From assembly GCA_023374045.1 (NCBI GenBank), contig CM041777.1, positions 463,417,827 to 463,481,826 of the forward strand: DNA of 64,000 bases, in the 5' to 3' direction. Made by a program: the position numbers and the translations under genes. This DNA is from Limonium bicolor (taxonomy: Eukaryota > Streptophyta > Magnoliopsida > Caryophyllales > Plumbaginaceae). Below the pieces are notes generated by a model. The model ran no database searches. It was not told where the DNA came from and saw only the letters and a list, made by a program, of their open reading frames with translations. Of the stretch, positions 23,626 through 36,634 are shown in pieces. The stretch's first letter is position 1, and each line of letters opens with the position of its first letter.

Positions 23626-25640
23626 TAAAATGTATAAAGTCTCATATAAAAAAAACATAAAATACATATGTCGAGACAAATAAGATGAAATCAACCTCCA
23701 TCATTTAGAATGTAGAACGACATCACCCTCCACTATTATAGAAATTATGCCACAAATAAATTATGAAAGGTACACATTATAAATATTTAAGTTGATATTA
23801 TTGTTACCATAGAGAAGCACAAATTTCAACATCAAAAACAAATGGTATATTTAATACTTGTGTAAATTGCTCCAGACTCCCCTGAAGTTGTGGGATATTA
23901 CAATTAAGTATCTTTAGGTAATCCATATATCTTTCACTACCCTCAAGGTATGAGGTTTCAAACAGTGGGTGTCCTAAAAACTATAAATATGTTTGTTTAG
24001 ACATCATTTTTCTTCTACCTAGCAACCTCTTCATGTCACATTGTCACAACGGATAATAATTAATACACAACCACACCCACAATCTCTCCTTTTTTTTATA
24101 CGTCTCTATTTCAAAGTCACCTTCCTTTCTATCACCAAACAAAGAATTATAACTCCAACTAAGCAACAAAATGTTTATAGGAGTCACGCCCTCATGGTTT
24201 TTTTCAAAGAATACTGTTCGACTCGGCCGTTTTGCAGTATATGTGGGAACGTACCTGTTTTGTTTGTATGGCTGTTTTATGCTGACATATTTGTAGTTGT
24301 TTTGAGTGTTGTTTGGTAGTGTGACATTTTTGTAGCATGAATTAGTTAAGTTAGTTACATGCGGTGCGTTTACCGTTTTTTGTACTATAATTTTAAATAT
24401 TAATTTATAGTTCAAAACAATATTCTGTTAAAATAAAATAAATACTAACAAATGTTATAAGATAAGTAATTTGTTACCAAATTTATAAACCAACAAAGTT
24501 TTATTACACTCATTAAGGTATATACAAATAACTTTACTATTATTAACTATAATCTTATTAATGTCCTATATAATGCTTGTTCTCGTTCGATCGCCACAGG
24601 TCCGCCATCATTGTTCATTCTTGTCTGATCACCACAGGCCTGCCATTGTCGTTTGTTCTCATCCAATCACCACACTGTAACAACGTCAAACATATATATT
24701 TTACGGGACTATTCAAGTCATAGTAATTTAGCCCTCATCATCGCTGTGCAGAGTTTTTGATACTATACAACTTAGAGTAATTTTTCCCTCATCACCGCTG
24801 AGTGGATTAGCGCAGAATCACAACAACCACTTGTGAAATTATTACGCAACTAAAACCCTAACTACCACACTGCCACAATATCACTATCTTTTTTGTATTT
24901 TCTAATCTTATCTTAAAATTTATAATCGGGCCAAGATCAATAGAGTAGTACTACAGTGGAGGTGGCTGTTACATGTTTGAGTATTCTTGACTAACACAAG
25001 TAGTAGGGAGTGATAAACTAATCCAATTCAATTCTAGATCAATAAACAATCCACAAATAGCAAAAAATTAAAATCCTAAATGTAAAGTGACATAGCAGTT
25101 GAACAAACGAATGCCCAAATTGAGTAAACAACAACAATTGAACTAATTCAATTCCAAATCGAACAGTAGTCTACGAGTAGCCAAAAATGCCAACTTCAGC
25201 TTTTATGCCAAAGACAAAAATGTCACGATTATGCCAAAGGCAAAAAGCCTCTCACCGAACAACGAAGAGATAAAAATGTCAACTTCAGCATTTATGACAG
25301 ACAAAAATGTCACATTTATGCTCTCAGTACCGACTAGAGCAGAGAGATTGTAGACGGCACGACGTTACGTTTTAACTATTGCATAATGTGACAATATGAT
25401 ACAGTGAGTGAAAATCTTATATGTTAAGGGATAAGTTGTCAGGTCGAAGGAAAATAGTGTTTAAGCAAACATAATTATGGTTTTAGAGTCCACTATCTCC
25501 AGGTTAAAAAATATATTAATAATATGAAGACGCTAATTGATAATATCATCTTTATTCAAATTAAAAAGACATACATTTTTTCAAATTTAAAATATATTTT
25601 GTGTTAAAATTTATATTTAATTGATATTACAAGAAATTAA
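23626..25640. other. AT-rich intergenic region
   Basis: I see no supported gene. Antiparallel ORFs of 92 and 123 aa at 24041-24415 overlap each other and match no family I recognise. A small repeat of GCCAAAGACAAAAATGTCAC-like sequence lies at about 25200-25320. Confidence 0.5.
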
Positions 25641-25784
25641 AAAAATAGATGAGCAAATATTATTTTAAATTTTCTAACACTACCACTGCCCTATATTTTC
25701 TAACCTGTAATATTGATAATTTCCCCGGTACTCGAGAGCAGTGGGAAAGAAAGAGAGGGAAAACAGAAACCCGTGCGAGGGCGG

Positions 25785-25846
25785 CAAAAAAGAAAGATAC
25801 TTGCTTAACAAAAAAGAAAGATACTTGCTTAACAAAAAAGAAAGAT
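25785..25846 (+). repeat. 24-bp tandem repeat upstream of HEN1
   Basis: There are two full copies and one partial copy of a 24-bp unit containing AAAAAAGAAAGATACTTGC (25785-25808, 25809-25832, 25833-25846). They lie in the presumed promoter or 5' leader of HEN1, about 320 bp before the start codon. Confidence 0.85.
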
Positions 25847-26168
25847 CTCAGTGGAGAGTCGGAACGTTCGCTCTCGACTTCAGTTTGGCACTGCTGAATT
25901 ATCCGGCTACAGTGTTCCCACAATCCCGCAGCGCGACGAAGGTTTGAATTCTTCCGGGCCAAACTTCCGGCGATTTTAATCACTTACAGCGTTTTCTCTC
26001 ATCTCTATTTTACCCAAGATCCCGCTTTCCCAAATTCTTTTTCCTTCTGCAGTTTCCGGGGTTTACGCAAATGTCGACCCGTAGTTCAATATTTATTATT
26101 CTTTATTAATGTAAATGTCTGGGGTGCAGTATCAGGCGGAGTTCAGTCATCCAGTTCGTCTTGGGAGA

Positions 26169-26441
26169 ATGGGGACTGAAAATTCGTCAGTTATCCCAGT
26201 GAAGAAGCCAACGCTCACACCGAAGGCTGTAGTGTACCAGAAATTTGGCAGCAAAGCTATTTATGTGATCGAGAAAGTTGAGGTGCCCGTTCGAGACGAA
26301 TGTCCGGTGTTGGCGATTGCTCAGAATCGGCCATCCCTTTTTCGTTGCCAATTGCAGCTTCCTGACATTACAGTCGTATCGGACCCTTTTACGCGGAAGA
26401 AGGACGCAGAGCAGGCTGCTGCTCAGATGGCCTTGGAAAGG
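26169..26441 (+). other. HEN1: HEN1 exon 1: first dsRNA-binding domain
   Basis: The exon encodes 91 residues including YQKFGSKAIYVIEKVE and the conserved KKDAEQAAAQMALER end of a dsRBD. It ends in phase 0 at AGG|GTTCGA. The donor is weak beyond GT, but the junction gives MALER-LGID, as in other HEN1 proteins. Confidence 0.85.
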
Positions 26442-29400
26442 GTTCGAGCTTTCTTTCGCCTACCTTTTTAAATGTTTTTTGATGTGCCGTAGTAACTAAG
26501 GGTAGCAATACATAATTATGCTAGGGTATCGAGCTTAAAATTCGAGAAGGCCAGAGGATAAATATAAACGAAGTAAGCTTTTATTTTTTGGAGTTTATAA
26601 AAACGAGCAAAGAAAGCTCCAGAAACATACTGATTTACTAATCAATTTCTGGTTTTTACTCCGGAGTTTTCATCGCCTTAGAGGAGGTTTCTTTCTAATT
26701 ATTATATATGTATATATATATGTATATATAAAAAGAGATTTCTTTCATGATCTTCTGAAAAAATGTTAAGTGATCTCTACATGACTACCTCGTACCAAGA
26801 GCAAGAATGTCTTCTCATGCACACAACTTTGGTCACTTAAGGTGGATAAGATCCTCTCTTTAATAGCTACCACATTCTCTCAGCTTGATATTATTCTCAT
26901 GTCCCCTTGTCCCTGAGAAACATATTCTTCGAAATCTTTGAGTCATCACATGAAAAGAATGCCATTTGAGAAGGAAATATGGGTTAAAATAAACTTCAAC
27001 CTTGATCTATCAAATTGATTAGGCAAGATATGGCCTCATTCTTTATTTTTGGTTGGCTAAGTTAACATTTGAATTTTGCAGCTTTAATATAATAAGTTCA
27101 AGGAATCTTGATCTGGAATAATGGAACTGGACAAAGTAACTATAATTGGTCACGCATTGAAAGTTCCCTTTTTTAAACTGTATGGATTCTCCATGGTCTA
27201 GAGCTGTAGTGTCTAGTGAAGCCAATGTGTTTTATGCGTTACTGGTTATGCTTGTCTGCCTTCATAGCAGGGTGTCAATACTCTGGTCAATATGAGACGG
27301 ATCCAGACTCATCATCCCACCTGCCTAAGAATTCTTCACAGTCCATTATTTTCTAAATATGATATTTCACTCATCTCCAAATGAAGCCCCTAGTACTGAA
27401 TGGATGAATTGATAGCACTACTGCCTTCTGGAGTACTTTTAGGAACTTTTTTTTTTGTCAATGTATAGGGGTGCTAGTGAACTGCTGAGTGATCTGCACA
27501 ACACTAGATTCAAGATGTGTGAACTGCTAAATCTTTACTCCATCTGGTACTCTGAAGCTGAAGTGTTTGGTTTGTAAACCAAAATAATGTTATTACAAAA
27601 AAAATGTTATCATCCTGCATGCATATCTAGCTTGTCTTTTCTGGAGACCAAGTACATTCTTATGGAAAAAACATCTGATTTTGCGTACATTAATGTTGAA
27701 AATGGTGAAGGGGAACCTTGGCGCACCGGTTATGGTGTTGCTGTGTGACTGAGAGGTCACGGGTTCAAGTCCTGGTAGCGGCCTCTTGCCAAAATGGCAA
27801 GGGAAGGCTTGCCTCCTTTACACCCTTGTGGTGGGATGCTTCCTGGACCCTTGCCTTGTGGGATGCCAATGTGCTCCGGGCTGCCCCTTTAAAGCTGATA
27901 ATGGTAATGCATTAGAGTTATCAAAATCAACAGCATATTGATTCAGTATTTCATATTATTTTTCTGTCTACTAACAAAGTATTGGGTCATATCCATGCCA
28001 TTGCTAAATTATACTCTATATGTATTGGTTTCAGCTAGGAATTGATATTAACGGCACTAATTCAACTACAGTTGATGCAACGGATGAGTTAATTAGCCGT
28101 CTGTCATACTTGTTTTCAAATCAGGTAGGTGTTATATATTTATATTTATGTGAAAAAGTGCAGAATCAATTACTGGCTATGTTACGGGGATTAATTACTT
28201 TCTGTTCCCTGTATACATTCGCTCATTTTTGATGTTACATTCAAGCTATATGGATTAATAACTTTCTATACCCTGTTTACGTACCTATGTTTCTGGTTGC
28301 ATAGACACTCTAATTGATTCTGATTTTGCTGGTTGCATAGCTAGTCATATCTGTTTATGGTTCAATTTGTAGAATCATGTTTGCTCTCTCTCACTCTTGC
28401 TCATTTAGATGCTCCTTTTCCTTAATTGTTGACTGTTGCAAGACAGTAATATATTGGTGCTTGGCTGAATTTCTGCTATTACTTGTCCGTTTCATTGTGT
28501 AAATACGATATGCTATTTGATGCTATCTGTAGAGTCTTATTTGTCCTTTTAATAATTGTTTCTACACTGAGATGAATTTGTTGACTTGTCTCCTGCTTTT
28601 GTTTGAATGACTTCCATATTGCAGTTCTTAGCATCGAATCATCCATTAAGCAGCCACATGAAAGCTACTCTGAGAAGAGAGCGTGAGCTCATTGGTGTAG
28701 TTCCTACTTCTGTACTTCTTGCTCTTGATCCAAAGCTCAACAATTTATGCAAAGCCATAAATCCTGTCGTGGAGATATATCCATTCTTGGGTTTATGTAT
28801 CATTGGAAGATTTGCGTCCAGTTTGCCTGATTTGCTTCTCATATCTGAAGATATGTTATGCGTTCGGAGGAAAGTCCCTTACGCAGTTGAGCATAAAGAA
28901 GCTACCTGTGTTCTAAACTTGGGATCAACTGAGAGCAAGCGCGTCAATGCTACACTTATTCCATATTTATCTGATGAGCCAGTTCAGCCCCTGAGCATAG
29001 ATGTTTGTTCAGGAGGGTATTATCTTGATGTTATCGCGGTCGCACTTGGTGTTGGAGATGCTTCGCAGGTCCTAATCTCAAGGTAAAAGCTTCTTCGCTG
29101 GAATTTTTAAATTATAAAATTTGATGGTTCCTGGTGGCATTTTTTAAAAATCTAGATGCTGTGGAAAATGCTGCAAATCTATCCTTAAATACGTATACGT
29201 GGTTAAATATTGACCGCACAAGATATCGTCATCTTCGGATCTAGACTCCTACTAGATAGAGTAGACTACGTTGTTTTGCTTTCTCCTTTAGAATTTCCCC
29301 TACTTTCACCCAAACTCATCAAGTCAAGCTTGAATTTCTCATGGGTGGTGCTGGTAATCTTTCCCTGTTTAAACAGATATATGTGCTCATCATGACTGTG

Positions 29401-32400
29401 TTCCTTCGGGGATTTTTTTATAGTTACTGTTCTTTTGACTGCAAGAAACACTTGCTTCCTTTCCGATTTTGTGAGTATGCATGCTAAAATACCTGTGATC
29501 TGACTCTCCAGGTCAATTGGTAAAGCTTCGTCTGAGATGAGATTATACTTTTCTGCTTCAGAGAAGTATAACTATGATTCAGCTTTAAAATATCAATGTC
29601 CTGAAGATTCTCTAGGTTTGGATGGACCCTTCAATGTACGTGCAAGTTTCTTATCTGGTCAGGATGTTTATGGTAATGCAATTTTAGCATCCATTGGCTA
29701 TACTTGGAAATCACCTGACCTGTTCCATGAGGATGTTTCATTGAGCACTTACTTCAGGTGTGTTGCATCTTATGATTGTTTTGTAGTTTGTTTCCATGTG
29801 TCATCTTAAACCTTCTGTTTTGTATGGTGAGAGATTACTCTCAAGAATTGATAATATTTTTATGAAGTACTTCCTCCGTTTGGATACAGATGTCGTTTTT
29901 GCTTTCAAGTTCTGACAAAAATAGATGTTGAGCTTTCTGAAACGATGTTTTCTGATTTTACACCGATTATCTTCTGTGGAGCTGGAGAAAGTAATAATTA
30001 TCCTCATCAAAAAGTAAAAAGTATTAGTAATGATTACTTCTTTTATAAAGGGAATAGGGTTATATACATCATTTTACCCTCTTACTTATTATGTGTGTAA
30101 AAAGCTAGTATGACATATTTTTCCAAACACGGAGTATTATTTATTGTCATCCTTGTTGATTTTTATTTCATTTGGAGGATTTAATCCGATCTACGTGTCT
30201 TGTCAAAGTCTGAGTTGCTTCTAGAACAGAAAGAGAGGTAGTAAGGTTATACAAAGAAGACATTAAAGGTCAATTCACCCATGGATCTCAGACGTACATG
30301 GTTGCCCTCATGACAATGTATTGATGTTTTCTGTTATTATGTCGTGGTATTTATAGAAAGAAGGATTTAAATACCTAAGTTGTAAAATACTCTAGGATGT
30401 TTGTTATACTAAGCGGACTTCATTTTGTTGAGTAAATACAAGTGAATTATATTTTTGCGATTCCTGTATTTATTTTGCTTCAAAAACTCGAGTGCTTTTT
30501 GTAACGTCTATTGCTCTTCTCGCTGTATACCTTTCATGAATGTGTGCTACTAATGTGTGATCTACCCACACAACATTTTGCTTCATGGGGTATTAAACTG
30601 CTATGGATAACCCACAGGTTGCTTATCGGCAGAACACCTAATGGACTTTTCAAGCTTTCGAGGGAAGCTCTACTATTAGCAGACCTGCCTGGTGATTTCA
30701 CGTCCAGGGCAAACTGGAGAGGGCTTTTACCAAGAGATCTTCTTTGTTCGTTTTGTCGCCAGCATCGTCTCTGTGAACCTGTTTTTTCTGTGGCAGTTGG
30801 TGCTTCAGACTTGGAATCAGCAATAGAATCTGCTCCCTCTGGCACTATATCAGCGGTTGCAAATTCGCACCGTGATGATGTTGAATTGGAGAGAAGCTTC
30901 AGATGTGAGGTAAGGTTGTTTTCCAAGTTGCAGGATGCAATTCTAGAGTACGTTCCCAAAAGAGCGTTCAAGAATAAGAGTGAGGCTGTTCAGCATGGTG
31001 CTTTGATAGTTCTCTCATGGCTTAATAGATATTTAGGGCAACTAGATAAATCTTCAGCCAATCTACTTAATCACGGGGACTCAGTTAACATCCAATGTCA
31101 TGAAGCAAAGTTCTTGAAAGAGTTCTATCTTTTCAACCTGGCCCGTAAGATCATAATGAAGCAGACTGGTTCAAATAATGAGGGTTTTTTGTTTCTGAAC
31201 CATTCCGTTCAACAAAAGATTGTCAGTGGGTATGAATTTGACCACTTAGACACTGGAGGATCAGAGTTTGGTTCATCACCGTCCATTGGATCTATGGTTT
31301 GCATTAGTTACAGTGTATCTCTGGTAACAGAAGGCAAAGTAGAAAAGGATCCTCTGGAGAGCAATAGTGAATATGAATTTGAGATGGGATCAGGGGCTGT
31401 GATTCCTTCTGTTGAGTCGGCCACATCACAAATGGTGGTTGGGCAGACTATTGACTTCAATGTGGAGCTGCCTCCTTGGGAATTTATACTAGCTACAGCT
31501 GTTGATTCTTTGAAGATTTCTTCAACATTATCAAGGGGTAGCTTTGTCTCTTTTCTTTCCATTACTTCGTACATGCATGTTTATTGCTTCTTAGTACATT
31601 TCCAGTCCATGCAAAGCTAGAGTTACCACAGTACAAAGATTTATTGTTGCAGTAAAATCAGATGATTATACTTGTGTCTGAAACTCGTAAGAAGATTGTA
31701 GTTGTGTTAGGAACTCTTGATCCATCAATTTCTAGTGTTTGAAACTGTTGCAGTTACCAGCAAACTTTGTACTTGAATTGTCAAGACTTGAGTACACTGC
31801 CGATGTGGATCTTAAATGTTTTGTCCAAGTCTTGGCCAGCAGTCTGCATAATACAAACTTCTTTTGACTGCAGGAGTCAGGATCTGATTCCACCATCTCT
31901 AGCGTGTCCTTTTCCTTTTGCTGCAAGAGTTATGCTTGTTGATTGTATAATTTATTGCTAGTCGTCTCTGGTTTTTGTGCTATTTCAGAAGCTTGCTTAT
32001 TGAAGTACACTGTGACTCTGTTGAAGATATCTGAACCCTTGGAAGACAGAATGGAGCAGGCTCTTTTCAGTCCCCCACTTTCTAAACAGCGTGTAGCTTT
32101 TGCAGTGCAGCATATCATGGAAACTACTGCTACTTCTTTGGTTCGTGTCTTGTATTTTTTAATTTTTTTGCTTACTTTATTGTAATCATTTTTTTGCTTA
32201 CTTTACGTAATCAATTGATTTATCATTCTTCTGATGTTTTTGGCAAGGTTGACTTTGGGTGTGGTTCTGGAAGCTTACTAGATGCTTTGGTTGATTGCCC
32301 AAATACCTTGGAAATGGTTTTTGGTGTTGATATATCACAGAAGGGTCTCATTCGTGCTGCAAAGGTCTGGATTCATCTCTTTACTGTCTTCGTGTTAATT

Positions 32401-33895
32401 TTCGGTTGCACTACGTCTGTTATTGTAAAGCTAATAACCAATATATTTGATTGCTTTAGTTTATTATGTTCTTATAATATTTGCATTTCAAGCCGAATCA
32501 GTTGGAAAATTAAGGCGATATTTGCGGCAGCGTTAGTCAGTAAGACACTTTACGAGTGATTATTATGAAATCTCATGGGTTAGGAAATGAGAAGTGCAAA
32601 AAGAAAAAAAAAAGCTTCATATTCTGCTCCGATTAAAACCTCATGGCTTGATATGAAAGTACAAAAAGAGAAAACCTCATGGCTTGAAACCTCATGACAT
32701 GAGAGGGTACAATTCATGGGTACAAATTTTGCTCCACTCTAGGACTAGGAAGTCTAATTTATCATTGTCTGTAATCGCTTATACTGTGTCTCAAAACCTG
32801 GGAGTGCTATAGAAGCAGGCATTTCATCATGAAGGGTATAGTTGATTGCATTTAAAAGTCCCATCCCTTGCGGAAAATGTCTAGGACTATTTGTAGGAGA
32901 AAGCTCTAGGTAACATGACTGGATGTCAGGGTGTGTTTGCAAATTTAGATTTAAGCTTTAATCTGTTTCTCCTTCCCATTCTCTTGCTTTCTAATGTTAC
33001 AGGTCCTTCATTCAAAATTGGTGAAAGCCGAGGGAAAATCCATGTTGGGCCTGAAATCAGTTATACTTTACGAGGGTTCCATCACCACTTTTGATCCTAG
33101 ACTGTATGGATTCGACATTGGTACTTGCTTAGAGGTTTGTTATTTTCCTTCTTTCTGACTTGTTGTTTACAATGATTTGCCGGTGCTTTTTGTTTTCATT
33201 CACTATGAGTGCTGTATTTGTATCCTTGCTCTGTACATGTTAGATCTTATATGCCGTAGCAATTTTGAAATTATGCATCTCCCGATCGGTTCACTTACCT
33301 TTTTTTTAGTAAAATGTCGATTCTCTTCAGTGAAAGAACCCAGTAGCCATCTAAACCTGCATTGTGAATGTGTACTTATGAGTGAATATCAATCGAATGA
33401 AGCAATGCTTTATCCTATTCACCCGATATGAAAGTGGATGCCATTATTAATGTCTTGACTTTGTAGGTAATTGAACATATGGAGGAAGAGCAAGCTCACT
33501 TATTTGGTGATACTGTACTCGGCTCTTTCTGCCCTAAAATTCTCATCATCTCCACCCCAAATTATGAATATAACGTCATACTCCAGAAATCTCATCTTGA
33601 GAAGCCAACAGAGACTGGAGCAGATGATAGTTCGGAGACACCGTCTTGCAAATTCCGGAACCATGATCACAAGTTTGAATGGACGAGGGAACAGTTCTGT
33701 CGCTGGGCAAGTGATTTGGCTCTGAGACACAGTTATACTGTTGAGTTTGGTGGGGTTGGCGGTTCTGGTGAAGATCCAGGCTTTGCATCTCAGATTGCTG
33801 TTTTCAGGAGAGAGTTTCACTTGGATGATAGGCTGGCTCAAGCTGAACATAGTTATGAGGTTATATGGGAGTGGAATGCTAGTCCAGAGCAATAA
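26169..33895 (+). CDS. HEN1: HEN1, small RNA 2'-O-methyltransferase (9 coding exons, 938 aa)
   Basis: HEN1 uses S-adenosylmethionine to methylate the 3'-terminal ribose of miRNA and siRNA duplexes, protecting them from uridylation and decay. Coding exons: 26169-26441, 28035-28124, 28625-29082, 29512-29757, 30618-31537, 31989-32140, 32248-32364, 33003-33134, 33467-33895. All junctions are GT-AG and phases fit, giving 938 codons against 942 aa in Arabidopsis. Domains: first dsRNA-binding domain (residues about 13-90, LTPKAVVYQKFG), La-like region, second dsRBD, FKBP-like domain, then the methyltransferase. The SAM motif VDFGCGSG is at residues 714-721. Metal ligands E796, E799 and H800 (LEVIEHM) and the His of FRNHDHKFEW (862/864) are present. 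Start chosen at MGTENSS; an in-frame ATG at 26115 would add 18 residues but is followed by a splice-acceptor-like GTGCAG. Confidence 0.95.
27710..27893 (+). mobile_element. Au-like SINE in HEN1 intron 1
   Basis: The sequence starts GGGGAACCTTGGCG and carries a tRNA-like A box (TGGCGCACCGG, 27719-27729) and B box (GGTTCAAGTCC, 27762-27772). The GGCCTCTTGCC and CTCCGGGCTGCCCC blocks are typical of angiosperm Au SINEs. Flanks show an imperfect duplication (AATGGTGAA / AATGGTAAT). It has the same orientation as HEN1. Confidence 0.82.
29870..30134. mobile_element. Stowaway-like MITE in HEN1 intron 4
   Basis: The 265-bp element has CTTCCTCCGTTTGGA and CCAAACACGGAG ends, flanked by TA (29868-29869 and 30135-30136). 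The CTCCGT/ACGGAG ends are the hallmark of Tc1/mariner-related Stowaway elements. It differs in interior sequence from the other Stowaway family in this window. Confidence 0.75.
32248..33895 (+). other. HEN1: HEN1 exons 7-9: catalytic methyltransferase domain
   Basis: Exon 7 (32248-32364) carries the SAM-binding loop VDFGCGSGSLLD and GVDIS. Exon 8 (33003-33134) ends at the first metal-binding Glu. Exon 9 (33467-33895) carries VIEHMEE, STPNYEYN, FRNHDHKFEWTREQF and the terminal VIWEWN, then TAA. The exon 7 acceptor is GCAAG|GTT. No catalytic position is lost, so the enzyme should be active. Confidence 0.92.
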
Positions 33896-35360
33896 AGGCC
33901 CCAGTGATGTGATCATCTACATGTATATATATATATATATATATGTTCATATATCGGTTGCCTATAAATGGATTCCCTGTTTCTACATGAAGGTGTATAT
34001 GGTTAAAGTAATCCAGATAGAATCATTTTTGCAGAGAAGGGTAGAAAGGGTTTGATTAAGTTGTAGCTCAGTTTTCATGGTGCTCTTGTTTGGGGGAAGA
34101 CTTGCTGAATTTTAATAGAACTAGTAACATGTTCCCGACTTATGGTATGAGGCGACAAAGGCCAGAAGAGGGGCTGATGGATGCCTGGGGAATAAAATTG
34201 TTTTTGTGGGTTGGTCTTGTTTGGATTTCGTCTCGTTCTCTGTGTGGTTCGATAAATAGCGGTGTAAAATTTGGCGTTATCGTTGTATGAGGTTTAGGTG
34301 GTGCTTCTGTGGGTCCGTGGGATGTTTATGATTCTCACTTCTGTACTTTCTAGATCCGCTTTTTTTTTTTTGAAAACAAGGAAGTATATTATATTAAGAA
34401 CTAAAATTCAGTATATAGTCTGAAGCTAGGTTGTTATGGGCCACCAGATTTGAAGAAATAGGGATATAAAACCATGTTGTATCGTCAAAATGGCGAAATA
34501 CTGTCCGCGGTCTGTTTATATCACGAACAAATACCAAATTATTACATCACGAGCACAAGAGTAAAACTACAATAAACAGGACCACCAAGACCAAGAAACA
34601 AATTAAAAGGTGTTTTCCAATTGAAAATTTAAATATTTACTGTAAAAAATGTCAAACGTTACCGTTAGCTCAAATAATTAACAATTTCCGCTTAGGTCAG
34701 GATTAGACGGCTGTTTAACAGTTATTAATAATTATAAAATAGTTATAGTTCATTAATTTTAAATTTGTTTATACTATTTTTTATATTTATCTTTATTTGT
34801 ACCAATTTTATCTTCAAAATACTATCTATATTTTTTCTCTGTAATTTCTAATTTTATAATATCTAGTCATATATTGTCAATTTTTAAAATAGTTTGTTAA
34901 TTAGTATGATATTTTTATCTTTTACAGTTAGGGTGTCATTTAATGAGTTTCGAGGATGATATAGTACTTATTAATTTCTCATTTTTTCATGAATTAACAA
35001 AACTTATTTTATGAAATTACCGTAAGAATGTTATTTTGAAAATTGTATTTAGTTGGTGGTTGAGAGAAGTATTGATCATATTTTTTATATTTATTAACTA
35101 ATATTTATAAAGTAAAAAAACTGAAAGAACATATTATATATGTACTAATTATTGTATTATTTTCTTCAACAAATAAAAATCGGTTGAGATAAATTCAGAT
35201 TAAAACTGTCGGCTCATATCCAGCCTAAAAAGATAATGGATATCCAAATTTGACCTAAAAATTATTTGGGTTAAAAAGCTAACCCAACTTATGATGTGTT
35301 GGTTATTTGGGTTGACCTTCAAATTGGGTCAAAATGGCCAGACCTAAATTATAAATTCAT
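33896..35360. other. HEN1 3' flank and intergenic DNA
   Basis: This stretch includes the HEN1 3' UTR with a (TA)n microsatellite at about 33921-33941. A poly-T followed by GAAAACAAGGAAGTATATTA at about 34361-34395 may be another LINE tail, though I found no TSD. The rest is AT-rich DNA up to the Mutator-like element. No gene is seen. Confidence 0.6.
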
Positions 35361-36529
35361 GGGAAATTTCAAGAGATACCCCGAGGTTTGAGTGAATTTC
35401 ATGAGATACCCCCGAGGTTTTATTTTCATTATGAGATACCCCGAGGTTTCATTTTTTTTACGATATACCCCTGAGGTATCATTTTCATTACGATATACCC
35501 CTAAGGTTTCAATTTTTTTATGAGATGCACTTCAGTTCAGATTCTGATATATTATATTTTTCATATCTTAATTGTACCCTCGCACCATATGTCCCGCAAT
35601 AACCTCACGGGTTTATGGTCAAATTTTTTAAAAATTTAAAATATGAACAAAATGCACATAAAAATTAAAGATCAATTAAAATTTTAATTCAATTTTAAAA
35701 CATAAATAAAAGTATAAAGAATTAGAATCATAAAATGTTTAAAATAAATAGAAATGACTAAACAACAAAAAAAATCTATTTAAAAAAATTATATTGTTAA
35801 TTAATTAAAAATTATTATAACGGTGACTTAAAATCGTAAATTTTTTATAACAATTATATTAAATACAAGAAATTATTAAATTATTTTATTAATTATAGTA
35901 TGAGTTTATTAACAAATATATCATTTGATATCAATAATCACATAGAAATGATCATATATATATTTTATGGTTTTTATACTTTATTTGTTAATTTAAAATG
36001 ATGATTTTTTCTATGTTTTATATGAAATTGTTGTTTTTAATATTCTTCATATTATTGTTATACATTTTTTAGATTTTTAACAAATATCTAGGTAACTCCC
36101 CAACAAGTTATGTTTATTTTTAAAAATAATTTAATTTTAATTTTTTAGTCATTTCCATTTATTAAATTTTTTGTTTTTTGTTTATTGTTTATTTAATTAT
36201 ATTCATTTTTTGATATTGATGTTAAATTTTATATGTACTTTAATTTTTTGAACATTTTATTTAAGTTTCAAATTCAAACAAAACTTTGTTATTAGGGGCA
36301 TATGGTGCGAGGATAAAATAAGGATATAAAAAATATAATATATCAGAATCTGACTAAGGGGCATCTCATAATAAAATTGAAACGTCAGGGGTATATCATA
36401 ATGAAAATAAAACCTCAGGGGTATATCGTAAAAAAAATGAAACCTCGGGGTATCTTGTAATAAAAATAAAACCTCATGGATTTCTTGTAAAATTCGTTCA
36501 AACCTCGGGGGTATATCGTGAAATTTCCC
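35361..36529. mobile_element. Mutator-like non-autonomous element with long TIRs
   Basis: The 1169-bp element starts GGGAAATTTC and ends GAAATTTCCC, with inverted repeats of roughly 200-230 bp (35361-35590 and 36300-36529). A perfect 9-bp TSD TAAATTCAT is at 35352-35360 and 36530-36538. The 9-bp TSD and long TIRs are diagnostic of MULEs. Each TIR is made of about five tandem variants of GATACCCCGAGGTTT plus an A/T spacer. The interior is AT-rich with no transposase. Confidence 0.9.
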
Positions 36530-36634
36530 TAAATTCATTGGTCATAACTCATAAGAAACCTGTGATGATGGAATCAGTGATAAGATATCTTTCGTAGTAT
36601 GCCCCTTCACGCCTTAAAAGCATAATTTCTCACC

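Noticed and set aside
24041..24415. Overlapping 92- and 123-aa ORFs on opposite strands
   Set aside because: They are AT-rich, mutually antiparallel and match no family I recognise.
26115..26168. In-frame upstream ATG for HEN1
   Set aside because: It is followed by a GTGCAG acceptor-like site, and the sequence before MGTENSS does not resemble HEN1; kept only as an alternative.
27719..27772. A and B boxes considered as a tRNA gene
   Set aside because: There is no cloverleaf acceptor stem or anticodon arm; the context is a SINE.
31739..31881. Possible extra HEN1 exon between exons 5 and 6
   Set aside because: An open stretch with an acceptor-like GTTGCAG exists, but joining exon 5 directly to 31989 keeps phase and gives the conserved TLSRE-ACLLKYTVTLL junction.
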